Positions 16,693 through 25,684 of a DNA stretch of 64,000 nt are shown one piece after another. Under the pieces are notes generated by a model, which made no database searches, was not told the DNA's origin, and worked only from the letters and a program-made list of their open reading frames with translations. The DNA comes from an uncultured Lachnospiraceae bacterium. Its GTDB lineage: Bacteria; Bacillota; Clostridia; Lachnospirales; Lachnospiraceae. The stretch is from contig URQQ01000016.1 of the NCBI GenBank assembly GCA_900549995.1, positions 1-64,000 on the forward strand, in the 5' to 3' direction. The translations under genes and the position numbers were made by a program. Within the stretch, counting starts at the first letter, position 1; the number at the start of each line of letters is the position of its first letter.

Positions 16693-17397
16693 ATGAGAGC
16701 AACCTTCGTGCGTGAATTTCAGGAATATTTTAATACAATGCTGGGATACGTGTTTGTCAGTGCTTTTCTGTTTTTGGCCGGAGTATTTTTTTCGGTGAAC
16801 AACATCAATGCTTTAAATGCAGAATTCAACACTACATTAAATGACTGTATCTACGTATTTCTGCTGACATCTCCTCTTCTGACGATGAAACTTTTATCTG
16901 AGGAAAAGAAGACAAAAAGAGATCAGCTTCTTCTGACGGCAAAAGCATCACTGACGTCAATTATTGCCGGGAAATTTCTGGCGGCATTAAGTGTCTTTGC
17001 TGTGACACTTTGCTGTACATTGGTCTATCCGGTGATTATATTCATCTATGGTTCCATCTCAGTACCGTTGATTCTGAATGGGTATCTTGGATTTTTCCTG
17101 CTTGGCATGGCATTTATCTCGGTGGGAATGTTCGCATCTTCTATCACGGAGAGCCAGCTGACATCAGCGATTTGTACCTATGGAATCCTGCTGTTGTTCC
17201 TCTGCATGGATTTGATTATCTCAAAGATCCATGTCGGGGTGATTGCATCATTCCTTCAGTGGTTTTCATTGTTTGAAAGGTTTAAAACCTATCAGTACGG
17301 GACATTTTCCATTGCGTCTGTTATTTATTACATTTCTTTTTCTTTCGTGTTTCTGAGTCTTAGCGTTGCAGTAATGAAATACAGGAGGTTAAAGTGA
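16693..17397 (+). CDS. ABC-2 type permease (GldF-like)
   Basis: 234 residues with about six hydrophobic helices. The start MRATFVREFQEYFNTMLGYV resembles the amphipathic N-terminus of ABC-2/GldF permeases, and SEEKKTKRDQLLLTAKASLT is the conserved cytoplasmic loop found in gliding-type ABC permeases. Partner of the ATPase encoded 14 nt upstream. Its end overlaps the start of the next gene, indicating coupled translation. Cargo unknown. Confidence 0.85.
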   Translation: MRATFVREFQEYFNTMLGYVFVSAFLFLAGVFFSVNNINALNAEFNTTLNDCIYVFLLTSPLLTMKLLSEEKKTKRDQLLLTAKASLTSIIAGKFLAALSVFAVTLCCTLVYPVIIFIYGSISVPLILNGYLGFFLLGMAFISVGMFASSITESQLTSAICTYGILLLFLCMDLIISKIHVGVIASFLQWFSLFERFKTYQYGTFSIASVIYYISFSFVFLSLSVAVMKYRRLK

Positions 17398-18812
17398 TGG
17401 AGCATAAAAAAACAGCGAAATTTAAAAATCTTGTCCTTTTGGGTTATCTTATTTTAATTATTGTGTGTGCGGTTGTACTGACTCTGGTGGCGGAGAAAGC
17501 AGAAATGAAACTGAAATTAAGATGGGATCTGACAAACAGCCAGATTTATTCCATCGGCAGTACAACGAAAGAAGTGTTAAAAAAGCTTGATCAGGATATT
17601 ACGGTTTATACAGTCTATGAATCTGGCAGTGAAGACCGTACAATATCTGAGATTTTAAGAAAATATCAGCAGGAAAATCCGCATATCAAAGTGGTCAATA
17701 TAGATCCTGTCACGAATCCTTTCTTTACGAAACAGTTTGAGACGGATGATGCACAGATCAAAGCGTCATCGCTGATTATACAGGCAGACGAAAGCGGAGA
17801 GTACCGTGTGATCAATGCCGAAGATTTATACGAGTGGCAGTTAAAAGAGGATCAGGTCTATGCGACCGGTATGATTGCGGAACAGAGAATTACTTCTGCG
17901 GTTGCCTCTATTGAAGGGGGAAAACAGCAGACTGCATATTTCGTAACAGGACATGGGGAGATGGATGTGACAGAGCAGTATTATCTGTCAGATACGTTAG
18001 AGAGTGACGGATATAAAGTGGCATCCTATAACCTTGTATATAACGATACAGAACTGACTCCGGAGGATTGTCTGCTGTTTTTATCTCCGCGCACAGACCT
18101 CACAGAAGAGGAGAGTCAGATCGTACAGAAATTTATGGAAAGCGGAGGAAAGGCGGTATTTCTGATCAACCCGCTTGCCGGAAGCCTTCCGCAGTTTAAC
18201 CGATTATTTGATTCCTATGGACTTACACTTGCAGATGATCTGATTGTAGAGGCAGATGACAACCATTATCTGAACAGCCAGGTGATGATCCGTCCACAGA
18301 TGAATGAGGAACATCCGGTTCTGAAATCAGTGACGGAGGCTGATGCCGGACTTGTACTTCCAAGATGCAGAGGAATCGAAAGTACGAAGAAAGAAAACAT
18401 AGAGACAAATCCGATGCTGTACAGTTCCAAATCAAGTTATGGAAAAGTGAATCCTTACACAGAAACGCTGGATAAGGAAGACGGAGATACAGACGGGCCG
18501 TTTTTATTAGGTGTGACAGCCGTAAATACTGAAAATCAGTCCAGGATTGTTCTGATTGGAAGTAGCGATTTTGTCGCGACGGTGGATAATGCCAAATTCG
18601 AAGGAAATATTGCTCTTTTCATGGATTCAGTGGCGTGGGCATCAGAGAAGAAAGATTCTGTTGTAATACAGCCGAAATCACTTGTATCGGCACCCCTGAA
18701 AATTAAGAGTACGGCAGCCGGCTACCGCCTGATGATATTGGTGATCGTGGTGATACCTGTCATCATATTGATATCCGGAGCAGTCGTATGGCGGAGGAGG
18801 CTTGCAAGGTGA
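17397..18812 (+). CDS. GldG-like ABC-type auxiliary membrane protein
   Basis: About 471 residues: one N-terminal membrane helix (LVLLGYLILIIVCAVVLTLV), a large extracellular domain of the GldG / ABC-transporter-auxiliary family (LTNSQIYSIGSTTKEVLKKL, YFVTGHGEMD, LLFLSPRTDLTEEE), and a C-terminal helix followed by RRRLAR. This family accompanies GldA/GldF-type ABC systems. ATG 17397 has GGAGG 8 nt upstream; GTG 17394 is an alternative. The stop overlaps the next start. Confidence 0.85.
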   Translation: MEHKKTAKFKNLVLLGYLILIIVCAVVLTLVAEKAEMKLKLRWDLTNSQIYSIGSTTKEVLKKLDQDITVYTVYESGSEDRTISEILRKYQQENPHIKVVNIDPVTNPFFTKQFETDDAQIKASSLIIQADESGEYRVINAEDLYEWQLKEDQVYATGMIAEQRITSAVASIEGGKQQTAYFVTGHGEMDVTEQYYLSDTLESDGYKVASYNLVYNDTELTPEDCLLFLSPRTDLTEEESQIVQKFMESGGKAVFLINPLAGSLPQFNRLFDSYGLTLADDLIVEADDNHYLNSQVMIRPQMNEEHPVLKSVTEADAGLVLPRCRGIESTKKENIETNPMLYSSKSSYGKVNPYTETLDKEDGDTDGPFLLGVTAVNTENQSRIVLIGSSDFVATVDNAKFEGNIALFMDSVAWASEKKDSVVIQPKSLVSAPLKIKSTAAGYRLMILVIVVIPVIILISGAVVWRRRLAR

Positions 18813-20161
18813 AGCAGAAAAGGAAATTATGGATTCCCGGTCTTTTGCTTATCGCAGTAATTGCGGCAGGACTTTGGTATTTAACGAAGGACAAAAGCGC
18901 TCTGTCTGATCAGAAGGAATGGATTTGTACAAAAGGATTTGAAGGAATCACATCGATCGCAATCAGCAGCAGTGAAGATCAGCAGGAGCTGACCTTTACA
19001 AAAGAGGAAACAGACTGGAAAGGCGGGGAAGGAAGCTCTTACGATAATAACCGGTTTGCACCTTACATTGCAGTGCTTGGTTACATGAGAATGGAAGAGA
19101 AGCTGGAGGCGAAAGGTGAAGCCAGAAAAGAGTACGGGCTGGATCAGCCGTCATATACGGTCAAAGTATCTTATGATGACGGAGAAAAGTTTACGTATCA
19201 GATTGGCAGATTCGTAGATGACCTGGGGTTATACATCTCCATGGGAGAAGAAGGAAATATATATCTGATTGATCTTCAGCGGGCACAGGCAATGGAAGAT
19301 ATGGTGACATCGTTGTATGATGTACGGCTTTCGAATGTAAAGTTTGACGAAATACGGGGCATTCATCTGTATCGCCCGGAAAGTGGGATGATATCCATGA
19401 ACCGGTCAGAGGCACCCAGGGCAGACGGTGATTTCTACTGGAATATATTTAAACCGTTTGCATGGACTGCAGATACGAAGAAAGTAGAGGAACTGATAAA
19501 TACAGTAGAAGAAAACGGGATTCTTAAGAGGACTGACAAGGGTCTTTCTGAAGAAGAATGCGGGCTTTCAGGAGAGGAAGACCAGCTTCCGTCTTTTGCC
19601 TTCTATGATACATATGACAGTGAGATGACTGTCTATCTCGGAAACGAGAAGGATGATGAGTATGTATACTGCAAGACCAGCTATCTGGAGGGAATTTATC
19701 TGATAAAGAAGGAGATTTGGCAGTTACTGGATATGACGGCCAATGATATTGCTGATCCGGCACTTTACTTTTATGAGACAGCATCCGTGGAAGACTGCAC
19801 AGTAGAATGGCAGGGAGAGACCTACAGGCTGAATGCCGAATGGGTGGACGCAGATGATGCAGGAAACCGCGGACAAAGGTTTTTCTTAAATGGGAACAGC
19901 ATTACAGGGGCCAGGTATCATACGATCACTGAATGGTTTTTAAATACAAAGGTTACACAGGTGGTAAATGAAGTGGACACACGGGGGGATGTTCTGGGAA
20001 CAGTGACCGTGAACCGCCTGTCGCCTCCATATACACAGATACTGACATTCCGTGCGGTGCCAGACAATGAAGCACTGGTACAGGTGGATCTTGGGCAGGC
20101 AGCAGCTGCCTGTATTGACCGGAATGAGGTAGAGCGTTTTATATCTTCGCTGAAAAATTAA
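18809..20161 (+). CDS. DUF4340-containing membrane-anchored protein
   Basis: About 450 residues: an N-terminal membrane anchor (LWIPGLLLIAVIAAGLWYL) and a long extracytoplasmic region with the repeated DUF4340 look (YGLDQPSYTVKVSYDDGEKF, ENGILKRTDKGLSEEECGL). I chose GTG 18809, which overlaps the upstream stop as GTGA and has GGAGGAGG 8 nt upstream; an ATG at 18788 lies before that ribosome site. DUF4340 proteins are habitual neighbours of GldG-like proteins; molecular role unknown. It closes the four-gene cassette. Confidence 0.8.
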   Translation: MKQKRKLWIPGLLLIAVIAAGLWYLTKDKSALSDQKEWICTKGFEGITSIAISSSEDQQELTFTKEETDWKGGEGSSYDNNRFAPYIAVLGYMRMEEKLEAKGEARKEYGLDQPSYTVKVSYDDGEKFTYQIGRFVDDLGLYISMGEEGNIYLIDLQRAQAMEDMVTSLYDVRLSNVKFDEIRGIHLYRPESGMISMNRSEAPRADGDFYWNIFKPFAWTADTKKVEELINTVEENGILKRTDKGLSEEECGLSGEEDQLPSFAFYDTYDSEMTVYLGNEKDDEYVYCKTSYLEGIYLIKKEIWQLLDMTANDIADPALYFYETASVEDCTVEWQGETYRLNAEWVDADDAGNRGQRFFLNGNSITGARYHTITEWFLNTKVTQVVNEVDTRGDVLGTVTVNRLSPPYTQILTFRAVPDNEALVQVDLGQAAAACIDRNEVERFISSLKN

Positions 20162-20180
20162 GCGGGGAAATTAAACAAAG

Positions 20181-20198
20181 TGCCATACATATATGGCA
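20181..20198. promoter_or_regulatory. Perfect palindrome between the DUF4340 gene and the second importer
   Basis: TGCCATA-CATA-TATGGCA, 7-bp arms with a 4-nt centre, lies 19 nt after the DUF4340 stop and ~165 nt before the binding-protein start. It could be an operator for the importer operon or a small RNA hairpin. No T-run follows, so it is not a terminator. Confidence 0.4.
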
Positions 20199-20361
20199 AA
20201 ATCCAAAGGACATCTGCATTGCACTTATCGTTTTGTTTTTGGCAGAAAGGAGGAAAATTGGAAAGAGTTTTAGAAAGGGAACCGTACGCCATAGGGGGAT
20301 CTGTTTTTTCGCAGGTAATATATGTCTGATGGATGCAGCAAAAAACGAAGGAGGTAAAAAA

Positions 20362-21516
20362 ATGAAGAGAATGAAAAAGGTTATAGGGTTGGTATTAGGA
20401 TCTGCACTTATTTTTTCTTTGCCGGCATGTGGAAGCAGCAAAGAGGATACCACGGCAAAAAGTGACAGCACAGAAAAGGAAGACAGCGGCTCAAAAAGTG
20501 ACAGTGGTTCAGACAAGACATTGGTAGCTTTCTCTAATAAGGGATTAGACTATTATTTCTGGACCGTATGCCAGAAATCTGCAGAACAGGCTTGTAAGGA
20601 CAGAGGCTGGGATTTCGAAGCATCTGATGCAAAACTTGACAGTGCGAAACAATTCGATCAGTTCGTTAACTTTATCAACAAGAAACCGGCTGCAATTATC
20701 GCAGATGCAAATGACTCAGAAGGTCTGATTGCGGCAGCGGATCAGGCAGTCGCAGCCGGAATCCCGGTTGGTATTGTTGATACACCTCTGACAGGCGGAG
20801 ACATCGCAGTTACAGTAGCATTTGATAACTATGATGCCGGAACACTGGCAGCAGAGTCTATCATTAAGGCTCTGGAAGACAAATACGGTGAGGCAAAAGG
20901 AACGGTTGTAAACTGCTACGGAGCTATGAGTTCTGAAGCCTGGAGATTAAGAAAAGAAGGTATGGATGCAGTATTTGCGAAATATCCGGATGTAAATTAT
21001 GTTGCTGTTCCTGCAGAAGGTGAAATCGCAACAACTCAGGATGCAGTATTGAACCAGTATGCTTCAGGTCTTGAGATCGATGCGCTTCATACACCGTCTG
21101 ACAATCCTGGACAGGGATTGGTTGCAGCTCTTAAAATGCAGAACAAATGGGTGAAACGTGATGATAAAGATCATGTCATCGTTGTTACGATCGATGGAGA
21201 GCCGATTGCCAACAAGTTTATCGAAGAAGGTTACTATGATTACTGTATCGCGCAGGATGGTTATTCTTATGGACAGATCGCAGTAGAAATGCTTGAGAAG
21301 TATTCTATGAAGGGTGAAGATGTGCCGTTAGGGCCATACGAGAACAAGGATTACTATTGGGAGAAATGTGAAATCATCGATTCTGATGCCGGCCCATACG
21401 TAAAAGTTCCTGCTTATGAAATCAATCCTGATAACTGTACAGACCCTAGACACTGGGGAATTGTTGCAGAGAAAGAGCTGGGTATCGAGTACGATATGTC
21501 AGCTGTTGAAAACTAG
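20362..21516 (+). CDS. Sugar ABC transporter substrate-binding lipoprotein
   Basis: 384 residues from the ATG preceded by AAGGAGG (7 nt). Lipoprotein signal peptide with lipobox LPACGSS, then a Ser/Lys/Asp-rich linker and a type 1 sugar-binding fold (TLVAFSNKGLDYYFWTVC, KPAAIIADANDSEGLIAAADQ, VVTIDGEPIANKFIEEGYYD). It belongs to the ribose/xylose-binding group (Peripla_BP_4). It is the first gene of an operon that continues with ATPase, permease, polyol dehydrogenase, cupin and pentulose kinase genes, so a pentitol or pentose is the likely ligand. Confidence 0.92.
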   Translation: MKRMKKVIGLVLGSALIFSLPACGSSKEDTTAKSDSTEKEDSGSKSDSGSDKTLVAFSNKGLDYYFWTVCQKSAEQACKDRGWDFEASDAKLDSAKQFDQFVNFINKKPAAIIADANDSEGLIAAADQAVAAGIPVGIVDTPLTGGDIAVTVAFDNYDAGTLAAESIIKALEDKYGEAKGTVVNCYGAMSSEAWRLRKEGMDAVFAKYPDVNYVAVPAEGEIATTQDAVLNQYASGLEIDALHTPSDNPGQGLVAALKMQNKWVKRDDKDHVIVVTIDGEPIANKFIEEGYYDYCIAQDGYSYGQIAVEMLEKYSMKGEDVPLGPYENKDYYWEKCEIIDSDAGPYVKVPAYEINPDNCTDPRHWGIVAEKELGIEYDMSAVEN

Positions 21517-21550
21517 AGTACGATACAAACAGGGTCAATAGTTAGAGCAT

Positions 21551-21586
21551 CAATCTGGCAAAGTATAACCATACTTTGCCAGGTTG
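21551..21586 (+). other. Strong intergenic mRNA hairpin after the second binding-protein gene
   Basis: CTGGCAAAGTAT (21555-21566) pairs exactly with ATACTTTGCCAG (21571-21582) around a 4-nt AACC loop. In RNA the stem extends to 16 bp with one G-U pair. There is no T-run. Its position directly after the binding-protein gene mirrors the hairpin at 1461-1486, suggesting differential expression of binding protein over transporter. Confidence 0.7.
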
Positions 21587-21608
21587 AAAAGAAGGGAGAA
21601 CCTTTCAT

Positions 21609-23120
21609 ATGGAAAAAGACGTAATATTGGAAGTTGAGCATGTTGATAAAAGATTTGGGGAAACTCATGCGCTTAAAGATGTAAATTTTTCAATTAAGAG
21701 AGGATCTATTCATTCACTTGTCGGCAAGAATGGTGCAGGCAAAAGTACGATTGTAAATATTATTGCAGGTGTATACAAACATACAAGCGGAAAGATTACT
21801 TTCGAGGGGATGGATATTGCTCATTTGAGTTTTAAGGAAAGGCAGGATCTCGGTATAAGGCTTGTGACGCAGCATGCGAGTGTTGTACTTGATCTTGATG
21901 TGGCAGAGAATATTTTTCTGGGACTTTGGCCTAAGAATAAAGCAAAATTGATTAACCGCAAGCTGATGCATGAAAATGCGCAGAAAATACTGGATGAATA
22001 TGGTTTGAAAGTCGATCCCTATGAGCTCGTACGCAAACTGACTCCTGTGGAACAGCGAAAGTTAAACATCATCAGAGCTTTATTCGGCGGCGGGAAACTG
22101 ATCATTCTGGATGAGCCTACAACATCACTTTCTATTGAAGACAGAAATAATTTGTTCAAGTTTGTCAGAAAACATGCGGAGAATGGACTTGCGTTTATCC
22201 TGATTTCGCATTATCTGGAGGAGATCCTGCAGGTTTCCAGTGAGATTACAGTATTGCGAGATGGATGCGCATACTCGGGAAATATTGAGGCGGATAATGA
22301 CGGGGATAAACAGATGGAACTTGCAAAACTGATTGCAGGGGAAGATGTGGAACTGACTTACCGCGATGAAGATAAAAAGGTCAGTGAAGAAGTTGTTGTA
22401 AAGTGTGAGGGAATCAGTGCGAAATTCCTTGAACCGACGGATTTTGAAATTCACAAAGGTGAGATTGTAGGATTCGTTGGCTTCTCGGGTTCGGGTGCAC
22501 GTGAATTGTGTCTGGCGCTCTATGGAATAATGAAGAAAAAGAGCGGAAAAGTAACCATCAACGGCAAGGAAGCAGACATTAAAACACCTACAGATGCGTT
22601 GAGACATAAAATATGCCTGGTTCCGAATGACCGGCATGCAGAAGGAATTGTACCAATCATGAATATCAAAGAAAATATTGGTTTGTCTTGTCTGCATACG
22701 AGTTTATTGGGGAAGTTTGGATTATTAGATCAGAAAAAAGAAATTACATTAGCTGAGGATTATGCGAAACGGCTTGCCATTAAAATGCAGTCTATCTATG
22801 CATCCAGCAGCAGTCTGTCGGGTGGAAACCAGCAGAAAGTAGTATTGGCAAAAGTTTTGGCAGTGAATTCAACATTGCTGATTTTGGATGAGCCTACAAT
22901 CGGTATTGATATTAAGAGCCGTGAAGAAATTATGGGCTTGATAAAGGAATTGACAAATGAGGGTATGAGCGTAATTTATCTGACTAACGATTTTGATGAA
23001 CTTCTGCGTATTGCTGACCGTGTAGTTATATTCAACGAAGGACAAATAGTCGGAGACTTACAGAATGAAAATCTAACTCCTGACATGGTAGTGAATATTC
23101 GGGATCGGAGGACAGTATAA
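21609..23120 (+). CDS. Sugar ABC transporter double ATP-binding protein (RbsA/XylG family)
   Basis: 503 residues with two ABC domains. First: Walker A GKNGAGKST (~40), signature region LTPVEQRKL, Walker B LIILDEPTTSL. Second: degenerate Walker A GFSGSGARE, intact signature LSGGNQQKV, Walker B LLILDEPTIGID. This asymmetry is normal for ribose-type importers. AAGGGAG lies upstream of the ATG, and the permease gene follows 3 nt after the stop. It energises import by the neighbouring permease and binding protein. Confidence 0.93.
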   Translation: MEKDVILEVEHVDKRFGETHALKDVNFSIKRGSIHSLVGKNGAGKSTIVNIIAGVYKHTSGKITFEGMDIAHLSFKERQDLGIRLVTQHASVVLDLDVAENIFLGLWPKNKAKLINRKLMHENAQKILDEYGLKVDPYELVRKLTPVEQRKLNIIRALFGGGKLIILDEPTTSLSIEDRNNLFKFVRKHAENGLAFILISHYLEEILQVSSEITVLRDGCAYSGNIEADNDGDKQMELAKLIAGEDVELTYRDEDKKVSEEVVVKCEGISAKFLEPTDFEIHKGEIVGFVGFSGSGARELCLALYGIMKKKSGKVTINGKEADIKTPTDALRHKICLVPNDRHAEGIVPIMNIKENIGLSCLHTSLLGKFGLLDQKKEITLAEDYAKRLAIKMQSIYASSSSLSGGNQQKVVLAKVLAVNSTLLILDEPTIGIDIKSREEIMGLIKELTNEGMSVIYLTNDFDELLRIADRVVIFNEGQIVGDLQNENLTPDMVVNIRDRRTV

Positions 23121-23123
23121 GAT

Positions 23124-24110
23124 ATGGAAAAAACAAAGAAAAGTAAAGTGGGTAATTTGAAATTAAGTCTTATAAATAACGTGGTTTGGATATTACTGCT
23201 CATTGGTATTATCGTATTTATCATTCTCAAACCAACATATTTTAATCCATTTGTAAATGCCAGATTATATCTGAATATTCCTATGCAGGCATCTGTTATG
23301 GGAGTTCTGACGATCGGGCTTGCGGGCACCATCCTGTTGGGAGATATTGATCTTTCCTGTGTGGGGATCATGTCGGTATCAGCGGCAAGCGGGATCCTGC
23401 TGTTTAAATCAAACATTGTACCGATTCCGGTTGCGATGATTCTGATTCTTATCTTCGGAGGACTTTTAGGATTTCTCAACGGAGTTCTGATTGCGAAGCT
23501 GAAAGCGGTAGCGCTGATTGAGACACTGGCGATGAATACAACACTGGCGGGTGTCGTCCTTGCGATCACGAGGGGCCGTACCATTACCATCAATGAGAAG
23601 GGGTACACCTTTATGGGACAGGGAAGAATGTTCAACACAATTCCCTATCTGGTAATCATTTTCATCCTCGTTTATATTCTGATGTACTTTGTATGGAACA
23701 GAACTCCTCTGGGACGCAGTCTCTTTGCAGTCGGAGGCAATGCCAAATGTGCGAAAGTATCTGGTATCAACGTGGATAAGATCCGTATCATGGCATTTAC
23801 CATCTCTGGACTGATGTCAGGGCTTGCCGGCCTGATGCTTTCCTCCAAGATGGGATCGATCAACAGTGTATTTGGTTCTTCCTACTCTATGGATATTATC
23901 GCGGCAGCAGTTATCGGAGGAACTTCGCTGGCAGGCGGTATCGGAAAAGTTTCCGGTGTCCTGGGAGGCGTTTTGCTTCTGAACTTCGTACAGGTAGGCT
24001 TACAGGTATTTGGAATGGATTCCTACTATGTTCAGATGGCGACAGGTTTAATCATTCTGTTGGCGGTACTTATTGACTCGTTCAGAATCCGTCTCGCAAA
24101 CAGGGAGTAG
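23124..24110 (+). CDS. Sugar ABC transporter permease (RbsC family)
   Basis: 328 residues, about eight to ten membrane helices. Family landmarks: LLGDIDLSCVGIMSVSAASG, AVGGNAKCAKVSGINVDKI and IIAAAVIGGTSLAGGIGK, the last being the conserved loop contacting the ATPase. It is a stand-alone permease here, unlike the fused permease at 1537-4065. It forms the importer with the two genes upstream. Confidence 0.93.
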   Translation: MEKTKKSKVGNLKLSLINNVVWILLLIGIIVFIILKPTYFNPFVNARLYLNIPMQASVMGVLTIGLAGTILLGDIDLSCVGIMSVSAASGILLFKSNIVPIPVAMILILIFGGLLGFLNGVLIAKLKAVALIETLAMNTTLAGVVLAITRGRTITINEKGYTFMGQGRMFNTIPYLVIIFILVYILMYFVWNRTPLGRSLFAVGGNAKCAKVSGINVDKIRIMAFTISGLMSGLAGLMLSSKMGSINSVFGSSYSMDIIAAAVIGGTSLAGGIGKVSGVLGGVLLLNFVQVGLQVFGMDSYYVQMATGLIILLAVLIDSFRIRLANRE

Positions 24111-24137
24111 GATGAACGAAAGACAGGAGGTAGCAGC

Positions 24138-25151
24138 GTGAAAGCTATTTATTTAGATAAGGTAAAGACATTTTCAGAAAAGGAACTGCCTTCACCGGAG
24201 TGCGGTGAACATCAGGTTGTTGTTCAGATGAAAGCGGTAGGTGTATGCGGTTCGGATGTACATTACTGGAAAAATGGGCGGATTGGGCAGTTTGTTGTCA
24301 ATGATCCTCTGATTCTTGGTCATGAATGTTCTGGTGTGGTCACTGCTGTCGGAAGCAAAGTTACAAAGTTCTCTGCCGGAGACAGAGTGGTACTGGAGCC
24401 GGGAGTCCCATGCATGAAATGTGAGCACTGTCTGAAAGGACGCTATAATCTTTGTCAGAATATTGTATTTTTTGCGACACCGCCGGATGACGGAGTGTTG
24501 GTGGAAAGCATTGCGTACGATGAGAATTTCGTCTTTAAAATACCGGATGAAATCACGGATTTCGGTTTGGCCACCATGGCAGAACCGATGTCGGTCGGAG
24601 TATTCGCGACGGAGAGAATCTCTCCCGGACTTGGCGAACGTGCAATTGTCTTCGGCGCAGGAATTATCGGAATTACCTGCCTTCTGGCAGCCAGGGCAGC
24701 CGGATGTAAACATATCACGGTGGCAGATATCCGCAATGACCGTCTGGAATGGGCCGCAGAAATGGGTGCTGACACAGTGATCAATACAAGGGATGAAAAA
24801 CTTCCGGAGAATGCATATGATTTTGCATACGAGGCGACCGGGGCTGATGTGTGTTACGGGCTTGCGGCAAAATGTATCAAGCCTGGCGGACGTATCGCAC
24901 TGATCGGGATGGGGCCGGAGCTTCAGCAGGTGCCGATGGTGGATTACGTATGTAAGGAAATCTCGGTGATTCCGTCCTTCCGTTATTCGAATACATACCC
25001 TACAGCACTCGAACTTTTGGTGGATAATAAGGAAAAACTGATGCAGCTGATTACCCACAGGGTGGCATTTTCACTGAACGGCGTGGAGCGGGCATTTCGG
25101 ATTGCGTCGGATGATCCATCCGCTGTCAAAGTAGTTGTGGAATTTAAGTAA
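24138..25151 (+). CDS. Zinc-dependent polyol dehydrogenase (xylitol/L-iditol/sorbitol dehydrogenase type)
   Basis: 337 residues of medium-chain dehydrogenase. Catalytic zinc ligands appear in GVCGSDVHYW and GHECSGVV; the structural zinc cysteines are in VPCMKCEHCLKGRYNLC; the NAD-binding GAGIIG is followed by an acidic VADIRND. GSDVHYWKNGRIG is typical of sorbitol and xylitol dehydrogenases. The start is GTG with AGGAGG 8 nt upstream. With the importer before it and the xylulokinase-like gene after it, oxidation of a pentitol (for example xylitol or arabitol) to a pentulose is likely. Confidence 0.9.
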   Translation: MKAIYLDKVKTFSEKELPSPECGEHQVVVQMKAVGVCGSDVHYWKNGRIGQFVVNDPLILGHECSGVVTAVGSKVTKFSAGDRVVLEPGVPCMKCEHCLKGRYNLCQNIVFFATPPDDGVLVESIAYDENFVFKIPDEITDFGLATMAEPMSVGVFATERISPGLGERAIVFGAGIIGITCLLAARAAGCKHITVADIRNDRLEWAAEMGADTVINTRDEKLPENAYDFAYEATGADVCYGLAAKCIKPGGRIALIGMGPELQQVPMVDYVCKEISVIPSFRYSNTYPTALELLVDNKEKLMQLITHRVAFSLNGVERAFRIASDDPSAVKVVVEFK

Positions 25152-25168
25152 TGATGTGATACAAGGGT

Positions 25169-25213
25169 CAAAAGCCATATGATTTGTATCTGTGTCAGGA
25201 AGTATGGCTTTTG
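25169..25213 (+). other. Intercistronic hairpin
   Basis: CAAAAGCCATA (25169-25179) pairs with TATGGCTTTTG (25203-25213), an 11-bp perfect stem with a 23-nt loop, between the polyol dehydrogenase and cupin genes. No T-run follows, so it is at best a weak attenuator or a processing site. Confidence 0.5.
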
Positions 25214-25256
25214 CACCCACAAATAATAAAAATATAAGAGAAAGAGGTGTTTGGTT

Positions 25257-25649
25257 ATGAAACATGTTGTCAACGTAGGAGCAGGAAGAGAACCGGATAC
25301 AGATGCAAGAAGTTTACGGGCAAGAGTTCTTCCAAGAGAGAAAGAAGTATTAAGAGATACATATTATCTGATTGACCGTAAAGAGGGTCCTTCCAAACGT
25401 CTGACCTGCGGATATACGGTGATTTATCCGACAGGTACAACGACAGGACATTCCCATGACGATATGGAAGAAATTTATTATTTCATGTCAGGAGAAGGAA
25501 TCATGGTAGTAGGTGATGATAAATTCCCGGTCAAAGCCGGTGATGCATGTTATGTTCCGCCTGGACAGTATCATACGACAATCCAGACAGGAATCTTGCC
25601 GCTGGCATTTGTATGGAATACTTGTCTGATTGATGGAGACGAGGAGTAA
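25257..25649 (+). CDS. Small cupin-domain protein
   Basis: 130 residues. Single cupin with metal-ligand motif 1 GHSHDDMEEIYYFMSGEG (two His, one Glu) and motif 2 AGDACYVPPGQYHT (His). Such proteins in sugar operons are often epimerases, isomerases or mutarotase-like enzymes. The start follows AGAGGTG. Placed between polyol dehydrogenase and kinase genes, it may equilibrate sugar anomers or isomerise the keto sugar; no specific reaction can be assigned. Confidence 0.75.
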   Translation: MKHVVNVGAGREPDTDARSLRARVLPREKEVLRDTYYLIDRKEGPSKRLTCGYTVIYPTGTTTGHSHDDMEEIYYFMSGEGIMVVGDDKFPVKAGDACYVPPGQYHTTIQTGILPLAFVWNTCLIDGDEE

Positions 25650-25684
25650 CAGAGACAGATTGTACGTACATGAGGTGAACTGAG

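Noticed and set aside
18788..18811. ATG 18788 as start of the DUF4340 gene
   Set aside because: The strong GGAGGAGG lies downstream of this ATG and is ideally spaced from the GTG at 18809, which also overlaps the upstream stop.
24192..25058. 288-codon minus-strand open frame opposite the polyol dehydrogenase gene
   Set aside because: Shadow of a strongly coding plus-strand gene; composition is Cys/His-rich as expected of antisense frames.
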